Shown: positions 21,040 through 30,398 of the stretch, in pieces
Layout: each line of letters opens with the position of its first letter
How positions within the stretch are numbered: the first letter of the stretch is position 1
Assembly (NCBI GenBank): GCA_028290705.1
Contig: JAQGJH010000046.1
Location: 1-64,000, forward strand
DNA length: 64,000 bases
Source of the DNA: Hyphomicrobiales bacterium
GTDB taxonomy: Bacteria > Pseudomonadota > Alphaproteobacteria > Rhizobiales > Beijerinckiaceae
Direction of reading: 5' to 3'
Made by a program: the position numbers and the translations under genes
Notes under the pieces: model-generated
Databases searched by the model: none
What the model saw: only the letters and a program-made list of their open reading frames with translations
Told to the model about the DNA's origin: nothing

Positions 21040-22818
21040 CTACTCGGCCGCGTCGGCCACAAGGAACGAGCCCGTCTGGGTCTCGACCAGCCGCCGGTAG
21101 ACGCCCGCCTCCCGGCGCATGAGTTCCGCATGCGTGCCGTCCTCGACGATCCGGCCCCGGTCGAACACGAGGATCCGGTCCAGCTTCTGCACGGTGGAGA
21201 GCCGATGCGCGATCACCATGGTGGTGCGCCCGGCCGCGAGCTTGTCCATGGCGTCGCGGATGTAATGCTCGGACACGGAATCGAGGCTCGACGTCGCCTC
21301 GTCGAGGATCAGGATCGGGGTCGCGGCCAGAATGGCGCGCGCGATGGCGACGCGCTGACGCTCGCCGCCCGACAGTTTCACGCCCCGCTCGCCCACCAGC
21401 GTCTCGTAACCCTTCGGCAGGTCGCGCACGAACTCGTCGACATGCGACAGCCGCGCCGCCTCCTCGATCTCGTCCATGGTCGCGCCCGGACGTCCGTAGG
21501 CGATGTTTTCCGCGATCGAGCGGTGGAACAGCACCGGGTCCTGCGGCACGAGCCCGACCGCCTCGCGCAGGCTCGTCTGCGTGACCTTCGAAATGTCGTG
21601 CCCGTCGATCAGGATGCGGCCGCCATCGAGGTCGTAGAGGCGCTGGATCAGCTTGACGAAGCTGGACTTGCCAGCGCCCGACTGGCCGACCAGCCCGACC
21701 CGCTGGCCGGCCGGGATCAGCAGCGAGAAATGTTCGTACAGCGGCTCGCGCGCGCCCGTGTACTTGAACGTCACGTCCTCGAACGCGATGGTCCCGCGCG
21801 TGACTGCCAGCGTCTTGGCGCCGGGCACGTCCGCCACCTGCAGGTCGGCGTCGCGGAAGTCCAGCACGTCGTCCATGTCGTTGATCGTCCGCTGCACGCT
21901 GCGCACGTGCTGGGCGATGTCGCGGAGATAACCCGTGATGAGGAATTGCGTCGCGATCAGGCTGGCGATGTCGCCGGGGCTGGCGCGCCCCTGCGTCCAC
22001 AGCCAGACGCCCGTGCCGAGCATCCCGATCTGCAGCAGGACGAGCAGAAAAGCCTGGATGAGCCCGGACACGGCGCTGCGATCCCACGAGCGGATCGCCC
22101 GCCACTCCCAGCCCTTCGCCACGTCGCCGAACCGCTGATCCTCGCGACCTTCGGCGGCGAAGCTCTTTACCACTGGATTGCCGGTGATCGAATCTGCGAT
22201 GACGCCGCTCATCTTCGAATCCCACTCGCGCGCCTCCACGTTGGCGGGACGGATCCACAGCACGGCCAGCAGCACGGTGACGATCAGGAACACCACGATC
22301 GACACGCCGACCACCAGCCCGAGGATCGGCCAGCGCCACGCAAAGACGCCAGTCACCCCGACCACGACGATGAAGGCCGGCAGCAGGCCGAAGGCCAGCG
22401 TGTCGGTGAACGTGTCGAACGACGTCATGCCGCGCGTGATCTTGCGCACCGTCGCGCCCGCGAAAGAGTTGGCATGCCAGTCGGACGAAAAACGCTGCAC
22501 CTTGGCGAAGGCGTCGCGCCCGATCGTCGTGATGGCCCGCGCGGAAAGACGGTTGAGCAAAAAGGTGACGATCTGCCGCGACGCCTGGAACAGCGCTCCC
22601 AGTGCGACGAACACCACGAGCGCGCGGATCGCCGGGCCTGAATCGCCCGGCTGGCCGGACGCGATGGCATCGATCAGCCAGCCCGACGCCAGCGGAATCG
22701 ACACGTCGACGAGCGTGGACAGGACCCGCACCGCCACCAGCGTGAAGAACAGCCGCGGCGACAGCAGCCAGTAATGAACCACGAAGCGCATGACGCGCGA
22801 AAATTTGGCCTTCGGCAT
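21040..22818 (-). CDS. ABC exporter, fused membrane and ATPase domains
   Basis: 592 residues from the ATG at 22818 (MPKAKFSRVMRF); the open frame continues upstream but runs into the divergent gene. Six membrane helices occupy about residues 18-310. The ATPase domain has Walker A GQSGAGKSS, the signature LSGGERQRVAIA and Walker B ILILDEATSSLD. Half-transporter that would homodimerise, as in MsbA/LmrA-type exporters. No cargo gene is adjacent; substrate unknown. It lies upstream of pyrE on the same strand. Confidence 0.88.
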   Translation of the reverse strand: MPKAKFSRVMRFVVHYWLLSPRLFFTLVAVRVLSTLVDVSIPLASGWLIDAIASGQPGDSGPAIRALVVFVALGALFQASRQIVTFLLNRLSARAITTIGRDAFAKVQRFSSDWHANSFAGATVRKITRGMTSFDTFTDTLAFGLLPAFIVVVGVTGVFAWRWPILGLVVGVSIVVFLIVTVLLAVLWIRPANVEAREWDSKMSGVIADSITGNPVVKSFAAEGREDQRFGDVAKGWEWRAIRSWDRSAVSGLIQAFLLVLLQIGMLGTGVWLWTQGRASPGDIASLIATQFLITGYLRDIAQHVRSVQRTINDMDDVLDFRDADLQVADVPGAKTLAVTRGTIAFEDVTFKYTGAREPLYEHFSLLIPAGQRVGLVGQSGAGKSSFVKLIQRLYDLDGGRILIDGHDISKVTQTSLREAVGLVPQDPVLFHRSIAENIAYGRPGATMDEIEEAARLSHVDEFVRDLPKGYETLVGERGVKLSGGERQRVAIARAILAATPILILDEATSSLDSVSEHYIRDAMDKLAAGRTTMVIAHRLSTVQKLDRILVFDRGRIVEDGTHAELMRREAGVYRRLVETQTGSFLVADAAE

Positions 22819-22950
22819 GGGTGGGTTATGGGGCCGAGCGCGGGCGCTGGCAATGGGGCCACCGCCCCTGACCGAAGCCGTGGCAAATAAGCGGCGCAAC
22901 CCTGCCGCTCGCCCGACATTCATAATAGGCTCGCTCGAAAGGATTCCTGC

Positions 22951-23430
22951 ATGCCCAAGCATTCGATTCTCGCCATTCTTGCGCCCGCCGTCTTCATGGC
23001 CGCCCTCACCCTCCCGGCTCACGCCCAGTCGCCCTTCCGTGGCGCAGTAACGGATGATTGGGCGGAGCGGCAGGTGCAGGCCTATGTCGACGTCTGGTCC
23101 ACGGACGCGGGCGTCACGGCAGAGTCGGTCGAGCGCTTCTATGCGCAGCGCGCGGTCTATTACGGCAAGTCGATGAACCGTGCGCAGATCCTGGCCGACA
23201 AGCGCCGCTACGTGCGGGTCTGGCCGGAGCGTCGCTACGCCATGGCACCAGGCACCGTGCGGGTGCGCTGCGATGCGTCGCGGGAAACCTGCCGCGCCAC
23301 CGGCACGATGCAATGGTCGCGCCGATCGGCGGCGGGCCGTCGTGTCGCAGGCGCGTCACGCATGAGCTTTACGCTGACGAGGTCGAGCGGCGGCAAGATC
23401 GTCCGCGAATCCGCCGTGACGCTGCGCTAG
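22951..23430 (+). CDS. Secreted protein of unknown function
   Basis: 159 residues, ATG preceded by AAAGGA. A signal peptide ending AHAQ (about residue 26) leads to a basic mature domain with many Arg residues and one close cysteine pair (VRCDASRETCRA). The pattern AERQVQAYVDVWS...SVERFYAQRAVYYGKSM resembles the SnoaL/NTF2-like fold used by several periplasmic proteins, but the similarity is faint. Divergent from the ABC exporter gene, 130 bp apart. Confidence 0.6.
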   Translation: MPKHSILAILAPAVFMAALTLPAHAQSPFRGAVTDDWAERQVQAYVDVWSTDAGVTAESVERFYAQRAVYYGKSMNRAQILADKRRYVRVWPERRYAMAPGTVRVRCDASRETCRATGTMQWSRRSAAGRRVAGASRMSFTLTRSSGGKIVRESAVTLR

Positions 23431-23553
23431 CGGTGCCGCTGCGTCTCTGTTGTCGGCGCAACACAGCACGGCGCGAGGCTGTCAAAATGAGTTCGAGCCA
23501 CGCTTCGGCGCATCGTTTCGCGTTATCATGTCGCTTGGCGATTCGAAGAGGAC

Positions 23554-23835
23554 ATGATGCGGTTCATTGAAGTGAACGAAGGCCTGCGCCTTCGTTTCCC
23601 GGGCCAGAGCCGGGACTTTTCAGCAGGTTTCGAAATGGGCGCAATTGCCGCGCTGATGTCCTTCGAGCCGCGCGAATTCACGCGCGTCATCGCCACCGCC
23701 AACCTTGCCCAGGCGCGTGAAATTTCCGAAAGGCTGAACTTTCGCATGATCGTCGGAGCGGAAACCGGCGTGGAAGTGACTGTTTGCTTCTCTCGACAGA
23801 CGAAGCCGACATTGCGGGTCGTGGCGCGCGGTTGA
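23554..23835 (+). CDS. Hypothetical small protein
   Basis: 93 residues, two possible ATGs (23554, 23557) after AGAGG. Soluble mixed alpha/beta composition, no motif recognised (FEMGAIAALMSFEPREFTRV, NFRMIVGAETGVEVTVCFSR). Its stop codon abuts that of the convergent gntR gene with no spacer. Confidence 0.5.
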   Translation: MMRFIEVNEGLRLRFPGQSRDFSAGFEMGAIAALMSFEPREFTRVIATANLAQAREISERLNFRMIVGAETGVEVTVCFSRQTKPTLRVVARG

Positions 23836-24513
23836 TCAGCTCTGCATGATCTTCAACCGCGAGCGCAGCGCCTCGCGAATGTGCACGCGCGCCGCTTCGT
23901 CGGCACGATCGGGATCGCGTGCGGCAATGGCCGCGATGATCTCGCGATGTTCGCGCCCCGCCGGATCGGGTCGGCCTGGAATGGAAAAGGTCGTGCGTCC
24001 GAGCAGCGCGATCGCGTCCTGCAACTCCTGCAACGCGCCATCCAGGTAGCGATTGCGCGAGGCGGCGAAAATGCTTTCGTGAAACAGACGGTTGAGCCGC
24101 GCCATTTCGGGCGAGTCCGAGGCCGAGGCCTCGAAGCCCGCTTCCAGATCGGTGAGCGAATCGATTTCGACCTGTGACGCATGCTGGGCCGCCAGCCGCG
24201 CCGCCGCCGCCTCCAGAATCTCACGCATGGCGTAGAGCTCGATCACCTCGGTGGTGTCCAGACGCCGCACGATCAACCCGCGCCCCTGCGCCGGCACCAT
24301 CAGCCCCTTGCTGACGAGACGCCCGAAGGCTTCGCGCACGGGTGTGCGGCTGACCTGCAGCCTTTGTGCAACCTCTTCTTCGCGGAGGCGATCGCCCGGC
24401 CGATAGATGCCGCTGCGCAGCGCCTCGCGGAGGGATCGGAACACGGCCTCCCCCAGAGGCAGCCCGTCGCTGCGATCCCCCATTTCCAGATCTTGTCGCG
24501 CGTTCAGCGTCAT
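23836..24513 (-). CDS. GntR/FadR-family (FCD) transcriptional regulator
   Basis: 225 residues. Winged helix at about 16-82 (SGIYRPGDRLREEEVAQRL, SRTPVREAFGRL) and an FCD effector domain with metal-binding-type histidines (RLFHESIFAAS, REHREIIAAIAARD). FCD regulators usually respond to organic acids. It is divergent from tcuAB with about 135 bp between starts, so it is the likely regulator of tricarballylate oxidation, inferred from position. Confidence 0.85.
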   Translation of the reverse strand: MTLNARQDLEMGDRSDGLPLGEAVFRSLREALRSGIYRPGDRLREEEVAQRLQVSRTPVREAFGRLVSKGLMVPAQGRGLIVRRLDTTEVIELYAMREILEAAAARLAAQHASQVEIDSLTDLEAGFEASASDSPEMARLNRLFHESIFAASRNRYLDGALQELQDAIALLGRTTFSIPGRPDPAGREHREIIAAIAARDPDRADEAARVHIREALRSRLKIMQS

Positions 24514-24595
24514 GGCCCAAAACCTGCTGGTGTCTCCGCGCCGTCACTGAACCACAGCAAAGCTTTGCTGACCAGCGGACGCGATTGCATTGCAC

Positions 24596-24613
24596 TGTAT
24601 CCAAAGATATACG
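24596..24613. promoter_or_regulatory. Candidate GntR operator upstream of tcuA
   Basis: Arms TGTAT and ATACG are separated by eight bases in the gap between gntR and tcuA, about 40 bp before the tcuA start. FCD-type regulators often bind TGTATAC-like dyads. Imperfect symmetry, so weak. Confidence 0.3.
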
Positions 24614-24649
24614 ATTTGGGAACGACCGCAAAGCTGCCGGGGAGTCGAC

Positions 24650-26047
24650 ATGGTCGATCTGACACAACGATACGATGTTCTGGTGGTCGGGGGCGGCAAT
24701 GCCGCGCTCTGCGCCGCCATCGCGGCCCGTCGCGCCGGAGCCACGGTGCTCGTGGTCGAAGCCGCGACCAAGTTCTACCGCGGCGGCAACACGCGCCACA
24801 CGCGCAACATGCGCTGCGCCCATGACGCGGCGACCGACACCCTTTCGGGTCCCTATTACGAGGATGAGTTCTTCGACGATCTGCTGCGCGTCACCGGCGG
24901 CGAGACCAACGAGGCGCTCGCCAAGATGATGATCCACGAGTCGAAGGAGATGCTGACCTGGATCGCCGAACAGGGCGTGCGGTTCCAGCCCTCGCTCGGC
25001 GGCACGCTCAGCCTCGGCCGCACCAACAGCTTCTTTCTCGGCGGCGGCCGCGCCATGCTCAACGCGCTCTACCTCACAGCCGAAAAACTGGGCGTCGACG
25101 TGCTCTACGAGGCCGAAGTCGTCAGCATGGAGATCGAGAACGGCATGTTCCTCTCGGCCCGCGTCAAGCGCGGCGACGGCCACGCGGACGTGCGCGCCGG
25201 CGCGCTCGTGACCGCAGCCGGTGGCTTCGAAGCCAACAAGGAATGGCTCGAGGAAAGCTGGGGTCCGGCCGCGCGCAACTTCCTCATTCGCGGCACGCCG
25301 CACAATCGCGGCACGATCCTGAAAATGCTGCTCGAGGCCGGCGTCGACAAGATCGGCGATCCGACGCAATGCCATGCGGTCGCGATCGACGCCCGCGCGC
25401 CGCAGTATGACGGCGGCATCATCACGCGCCTCGATTGCGTGGTGTTCGGCATTGTCGTGAACAAGCATTGCGAGCGATTCTACGACGAGGGCGAGGACGT
25501 CTGGCCCAAGCGCTACGCCATCTGGGGCCGCCTCGTCGCCGCCCAGCCCGACCAGATCGGCTACATCATCTTCGACGCACGCTCGCTCGAATTGTTCATG
25601 CCGTCCTGTTTCCCGCCCATCAAGGCGGAGACGATCGGCGAACTGGCGCAGAAGCTCGAACTTGACGTCGCGGCGCTCGAAAAGACCGTCTCGGAGTTCA
25701 ACGCCCATGTCGTGCCCGGAACCTTCGACCACACGCAGCTCGACGATTGCCGCACCGAGGGCCTGACCCCGCCGAAGTCGCACTGGGCGCGGCGCATCGA
25801 ACAGGCTCCCTTCTATGCCTATCCGGTTCGGCCGGGCATCACCTTCACCTATCTGGGCGTTCGGGTGAACCACGAGTCGCGCATGATGATGGCGGATGGA
25901 AAAGGCTCGGCGAACATGTTCGCCGCAGGAGAAATCATGGCCGGCAACGTGCTGGGCCGCGGCTATGCCGCCGGCATCGGCATGACGATCGGCAGCGTCT
26001 TCGGGCGCATCGCAGGACGGGAGGCAGCAGCCAATGCACGCAACTGA
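24650..26047 (+). CDS. tcuA: FAD-dependent tricarballylate dehydrogenase
   Basis: 465 residues from the ATG at 24650, preceded by GGGGAG. The dinucleotide-binding motif VLVVGGGNAALCAAIAA is followed by fumarate-reductase/succinate-dehydrogenase flavoprotein features (RGGNTRHTRNMR, LVTAAGGFEANKEW, and C-terminal AGEIMAGNVLGRGYAAGIG). TcuA oxidises tricarballylate to cis-aconitate in Salmonella. Paired with TcuB by a 14-bp overlap. Confidence 0.88.
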   Translation: MVDLTQRYDVLVVGGGNAALCAAIAARRAGATVLVVEAATKFYRGGNTRHTRNMRCAHDAATDTLSGPYYEDEFFDDLLRVTGGETNEALAKMMIHESKEMLTWIAEQGVRFQPSLGGTLSLGRTNSFFLGGGRAMLNALYLTAEKLGVDVLYEAEVVSMEIENGMFLSARVKRGDGHADVRAGALVTAAGGFEANKEWLEESWGPAARNFLIRGTPHNRGTILKMLLEAGVDKIGDPTQCHAVAIDARAPQYDGGIITRLDCVVFGIVVNKHCERFYDEGEDVWPKRYAIWGRLVAAQPDQIGYIIFDARSLELFMPSCFPPIKAETIGELAQKLELDVAALEKTVSEFNAHVVPGTFDHTQLDDCRTEGLTPPKSHWARRIEQAPFYAYPVRPGITFTYLGVRVNHESRMMMADGKGSANMFAAGEIMAGNVLGRGYAAGIGMTIGSVFGRIAGREAAANARN

Positions 26048-27152
26048 CACACTCGCGGAAGCCGATCGCCTGATGACGGTCTGCAACTCCTGCCGCTATT
26101 GCGAAGGGCTGTGCGCCGTCTTCCCGGCCATGGAAATGCGTCGCGACTTCGCCGATGGCGACCTGAACTATCTCGCCAATCTCTGCCACAGCTGCGGCGC
26201 CTGCTACAGCGACTGCCAGTTCTCGCCGCCGCACGAGTTCAACGTCAACGTGCCGCTGGTGCTGGGCCAGGCGCGCGCCGAATCCTATGCGCAATATGCC
26301 TGGCCACGCGCCTTTGCAGGCATGTTCGCGCGCAACGGCCTCGCCATCACGCTGGTGGCGGTGCTGAGCGTCACGGTCTTCCTCGCAGGCTTCATCGCCT
26401 GGTCTGACCCGAGCGTGCTCTACACGGCGCAGACCGGACCGGGCGCGTTCTACCGCGTCATGCCGCACAACACGATGGTGCTGATCTTCGGCGGCGCCTT
26501 CCTCTACGCCATCGTCGCCATGTCGATGGGCGTCCGCATGTTCTGGAAGGACATCGGCGAGCCGGCCTCGACCCTCACCGAGGGCGCGTCGATCTGGCAG
26601 GCCATGAAGGACGCCTCGACGCTGCGCTATCTCGATGGTGGCGGCGTCGGCTGCATGAACGAGGACGAGCGCCCGAACGACAACCGGCGCATGTACCATC
26701 ACTTCACCTTCTACGGCTTCATGCTGTGCTTCGCCGCGACCTCCACGGCGACGCTCTACCATTATCTGCTCGGCATGGAAGCGCCCTACCCCTGGTACGA
26801 CCTGCCCGTGGTGCTTGGCACGCTCGGTGGAATCGGCCTGCTGATCGGCCCGGTCGGCTTGCTGGCGGCGAAGTTCCGGCGCGATCCGGCCGTGATGGAC
26901 AAGCAGCGCTACGGCATGGACGTGGCCTTCCTGGCCATGCTGTTCCTGACGAGCCTGACGGGCCTGCTGCTGCTGGTCCTGCGTGCGACGCCCGCGATGG
27001 GCATTCTGCTCGCGGTCCATCTCGGCGTCGTGTTCGGCCTGTTCATCACCATGCCGTACGGCAAGTTCGTGCACGGCATCTACCGCTTCCTGGCGCTGGT
27101 CCGCTACGCCAAGGAGAAGCGCATGATGGAGGCTGGAGAGCTCACGGCCTGA
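26034..27152 (+). CDS. tcuB: Tricarballylate utilisation Fe-S/membrane protein TcuB
   Basis: 372 residues. Two four-cysteine clusters near the N-terminus (C17, C20, C23, C27 and C51, C54, C57, C61) should bind 4Fe-4S centres; the rest has about five membrane helices with histidines (MYHHFTFYGF, TLYHYLLG) suited to heme. TcuB reoxidises the FAD of TcuA by passing electrons to the quinone pool. No tcuC transporter gene follows; rsh is next on the opposite strand. Confidence 0.87.
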   Translation: MHATDTLAEADRLMTVCNSCRYCEGLCAVFPAMEMRRDFADGDLNYLANLCHSCGACYSDCQFSPPHEFNVNVPLVLGQARAESYAQYAWPRAFAGMFARNGLAITLVAVLSVTVFLAGFIAWSDPSVLYTAQTGPGAFYRVMPHNTMVLIFGGAFLYAIVAMSMGVRMFWKDIGEPASTLTEGASIWQAMKDASTLRYLDGGGVGCMNEDERPNDNRRMYHHFTFYGFMLCFAATSTATLYHYLLGMEAPYPWYDLPVVLGTLGGIGLLIGPVGLLAAKFRRDPAVMDKQRYGMDVAFLAMLFLTSLTGLLLLVLRATPAMGILLAVHLGVVFGLFITMPYGKFVHGIYRFLALVRYAKEKRMMEAGELTA

Positions 27153-27203
27153 GCTGGAAGCAAGTGCGGGCAACCTCCCTCCCCCTCGGGGGAGTCGGAG
27201 GCC

Positions 27204-29411
27204 CTACCCGTTCACCCGCTCGACCTTCGACACGACCGGCTTCGCCTTCAGCTCCGAAATGATCGCATTCAGGTGTTTCAAATCGAGCACCTGAAGGTCG
27301 AGCACGATGTCGCGAAAATCGGGTGAGCGCGAGACGAACTCGATGTGGTCGATGTTCGCGCCCGCATCGCCGATCACCGACGCGATCATGCCGAGCGTGC
27401 CGGGTTCGTTGATCGCCGTCACGATGATCTGCGCCGGGAAAAAATCCTTGCGGTCGTCGTCAATGTCCCAGCGGACGTCGAGCCAGCGCTCGGGCTGGTC
27501 ATCGAACGCCGTCAGGGCCGGCGACTGGATCGGGTAAATCGTGATCCCCTCGCCGGGCGTCAGAATGCCGACGATGCGATCACCCGGCACCGCGCCGCCG
27601 TTCGGCGCGAAGCTGACCGGCAGGTCGCCGCCAATGCCGCGGATCGGAATCGAATGCGCCGCATCCGGAGCCGCCGCGCCCGGCACCTTGAAGACGAGGC
27701 TGGCGGCCTTCTTCAGCCCGAACCACCCGGCCTCGGCCTTGTTGGCGCTGGCTCCCGCCTTTCGTTCATCCTTGAAATCCGGATAGACAGCCTTGACGAC
27801 GTCGCCGGAAAACATCTCGCCGCGACCCACGGCCGCCAGCACGTCGTCGATGCTCGCGCGGGCGAGCCGCGGCAGCGCGCCTTTCAGCTTCTCGTCCGTA
27901 TAGGGCTTGCCCGCACGCTCGAACGCGCGCGTGACGATCTGCCGTCCGAGGCCGGCATATTGTGCGCGGACCGCATCGCGCGTCGCGCGACGGATCGAGG
28001 AGCGCGCCTTGCCGGTGACGACGAGCGCCTCCCAGGCCGCCGGCGGCACCTGGCCTTCTGCGCAGGCCACCTCCACCTCGTCGCCGTTCTGCAACTCCGA
28101 CAGCAGCGGCGCGATGCGTCCGTTGATCTTGGCTCCCACCGCGTTGTTGCCGACGTCGGTATGCACCGCATAGGCGAAATCGATCGGGGTGGCGCCGCGT
28201 GGGAGCGCGATCAGCCGGCCCTTGGGCGTGAAGCAGAACACCTGGTCGTGGAACAATTCGAGCTTGGTATGCTCGAGAAATTCTTCGGGAGAATCGCCTT
28301 CGGCCAGAAGCTCGATCGTGCGGCGCAGCCAGCGATAGGCGCGGCTCTCGCGCGACAGCACGTCGGTATCGTTGGCTCGCCCGTCCTTGTAGAGCGCATG
28401 CGCCGCGATGCCGTTCTCGGCAATGTCGTGCATGTCGGCCGTGCGCACCTGAAGTTCGACGCGCTGGCGGCCCGGTCCGACCACGGTCGTATGCAGGGAG
28501 CGATAATCGTTCTGCTTCGGCGTCGAGATGTAATCCTTGAAGCGCCCCGGCACGAACGGCCATTTCGTATGGATGATGCCGACGACGCGATAGCAATCCT
28601 CGACCGTGCCGACGATCAGCCGGAACCCGAAAATGTCCGACAATTGCTCGAACGCGATCGACTTGCGCTCCATCTTTTTCCACACTGAATAGGGCGTCTT
28701 CTCGCGGCCCTTGACGTCGGCCACGATCCCGCGCGCGCTCAGCGCCCCGGCAAGCTCCTCTTCGATTTTGTGGATGATCGCGCCGTTCTTGAGCCGGAGA
28801 TCCGACAGCCGCGCCTCGATCATCGCGCAGGCCTCCGGCATCAGGTTGCGGAACGCCAGATTTTCGAGCTCGTCGCGCATGTGCTGCATGCCCATGCGGC
28901 CGGCCAGCGGCGCATAGATGTCGAGCGTTTCCTCGGCAATGCGCGCCCGTTTCTCGGGTGGCACGAAATGCAGCGTGCGCATGTTGTGCAGGCGATCGGC
29001 CAGCTTGACGACGAGAACGCGCACGTCGTCCGCAATGGCGAGCAACAGCTTGCGGAAATTCTCGGCCTGTTCGGCGCGCTTCGAGACGAGGTCGAGCTTC
29101 TTCAGCTTGGTCAGGCCCTCGACCAGCGCGCCGATTTCGCGCCCGAAGATCTGGTCGATCTCCTCGCGGGTGGAGGCCGTATCCTCGATCGTGTCGTGCA
29201 GCACCGCCGCCACGATGGTGGCGTCGTCGAGCTTGAGGTCCGTCAGGATGGCTGCGACTTCGAGCGGATGCGTGAAATACGGGTCGCCCGAGGCGCGTTT
29301 CTGCGCGCCATGCGCCTTCATCGCATAGACATAGGCACGGTTGAGCAGTTCCTCGTTCGCCTGCGGATTGTATTTCCGCACGCGGTCGACGAGTTCATAC
29401 TGCCGCATCAT
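27204..29411 (-). CDS. rsh: RelA/SpoT-type (p)ppGpp synthetase/hydrolase
   Basis: 735 residues if started at 29411 (a second ATG follows at once, MMRQYELVDRV). Domain order: HD hydrolase (AAVLHDTIEDT, H72 D73), synthetase (VEDCYRVVGIIH, FKDYISTPKQNDYRSLHTT), TGS (CFTPKGRLIALPRGATPIDFA) and C-terminal ACT (GTLGMIASVIGDAGANIDHI). Both catalytic domains look intact, so it is the single bifunctional Rsh usual in alphaproteobacteria. rpoZ lies upstream in the same direction. Confidence 0.94.
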   Translation of the reverse strand: MMRQYELVDRVRKYNPQANEELLNRAYVYAMKAHGAQKRASGDPYFTHPLEVAAILTDLKLDDATIVAAVLHDTIEDTASTREEIDQIFGREIGALVEGLTKLKKLDLVSKRAEQAENFRKLLLAIADDVRVLVVKLADRLHNMRTLHFVPPEKRARIAEETLDIYAPLAGRMGMQHMRDELENLAFRNLMPEACAMIEARLSDLRLKNGAIIHKIEEELAGALSARGIVADVKGREKTPYSVWKKMERKSIAFEQLSDIFGFRLIVGTVEDCYRVVGIIHTKWPFVPGRFKDYISTPKQNDYRSLHTTVVGPGRQRVELQVRTADMHDIAENGIAAHALYKDGRANDTDVLSRESRAYRWLRRTIELLAEGDSPEEFLEHTKLELFHDQVFCFTPKGRLIALPRGATPIDFAYAVHTDVGNNAVGAKINGRIAPLLSELQNGDEVEVACAEGQVPPAAWEALVVTGKARSSIRRATRDAVRAQYAGLGRQIVTRAFERAGKPYTDEKLKGALPRLARASIDDVLAAVGRGEMFSGDVVKAVYPDFKDERKAGASANKAEAGWFGLKKAASLVFKVPGAAAPDAAHSIPIRGIGGDLPVSFAPNGGAVPGDRIVGILTPGEGITIYPIQSPALTAFDDQPERWLDVRWDIDDDRKDFFPAQIIVTAINEPGTLGMIASVIGDAGANIDHIEFVSRSPDFRDIVLDLQVLDLKHLNAIISELKAKPVVSKVERVNG

Positions 29412-29547
29412 CGCTGAAAAAAGTCCCGCAGACGGATCGGCGCGGCGCGCCTCCAATGGCGAACACTATCCGCCGGGCAGCCACGGGTGACAAGCCCGCG
29501 GAGGCCACAATAACCACTTGTCGACGGTCGCAGGTTCGAAGCCGAAC

Positions 29548-29940
29548 TTACTCGGCGTCGTCGTCCGTCTCGGCCGGCGGCACGAGGCCCTCGAGGCCGC
29601 GCAGGAGGTCCTCTTCCGTCATGCGGTCGAACTGGACCTCGCCGTTGTCCCCGCCCGAAAGGTCGGAAGACGTGGTGAGCGCCGGAACGACTTCCGCCTC
29701 GGGCTCGTCCACTTCGACGTGCTTCTGAAGCGAATGAATCAGGTCTTCCTTGAGATCTTCCGGAGCCTGCGTGGCATCGGCGATCTCGCGCAGGGCGACG
29801 ACGGGGTTCTTGTCGTTGTCGCGATCGATGGTGATCTGCTGGCCCGAGGAGATCATGCGGGCGCGGTGGCTGGCGACCAGAACGAGTTCGAAACGATTCT
29901 CGACCTTGTCGATACAGTCTTCGACGGTGACGCGTGCCAT
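29548..29940 (-). CDS. rpoZ: RNA polymerase omega subunit
   Basis: 130 residues, typical alphaproteobacterial length. [20 protein letters not shown] is the diagnostic N-terminus, followed by [12 protein letters not shown]; the tail is acidic. Omega aids RNA polymerase assembly and forms part of a ppGpp site. Located upstream of rsh, as usual. Confidence 0.96.
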   Translation of the reverse strand: MARVTVEDCIDKVENRFELVLVASHRARMISSGQQITIDRDNDKNPVVALREIADATQAPEDLKEDLIHSLQKHVEVDEPEAEVVPALTTSSDLSGGDNGEVQFDRMTEEDLLRGLEGLVPPAETDDDAE

Positions 29941-30398
29941 GTGGCGACGTTCCCTGACTTGAGGATGCGTGAACGGATTGTCGCGGTCCTACACCAAAGG
30001 GTCCGGAGAGGCAAGGAAAGCCGGGAGGGCCCTCGACCGCTGGGTGGCGAGGATTTCCAGGCGGACGATTCGTCGCCTCGTGCCGCAACGCCTTCGGATT
30101 GACCGAGACACGTTAAAGGTTTGTTCAGCTTTCACGTCGGAAATAGCTTCGCAACAGCTAAGAAAAAGCCAAGACGATGTATCTGAAGGCGAAATTCTAT
30201 CACACTCGCTTGACATTCAGCGGCCGTGGGATCGAATGTGCGCCAGCAAGCGGTGAGCGGCGAGTAAAGGAAACTCGCAGCATTCAATCGAGCAGCCTCT
30301 GTGCAATCAATCGAACGGCTCTACCGCAGATTGTGCGGACAGGATGTAGCGGCATTGCGTAACGGCCCCACCTTACTGACACAGATGAGATTTCAGTC
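29941..30398. other. Intergenic region between rpoZ and the NYN gene
   Basis: About 460 bp between divergent genes, AT-richer in 30090-30400. It must contain both promoters. A TTGACA hexamer lies at 30210-30215 on the plus strand but no good -10 element follows at the right distance. I searched for tmRNA or 6S-like structure and found none. Confidence 0.4.

Noticed and set aside
19813-22641. A 942-residue plus-strand open frame
   Set aside because: It runs antisense through pdxJ, pyrE and the ABC exporter, is Arg/His-rich without any motif, and reflects the high-GC codon bias of the real genes.
29941-30398. tmRNA or 6S RNA near rpoZ/smpB
   Set aside because: No tRNA-like ends or tag-reading frame were found.
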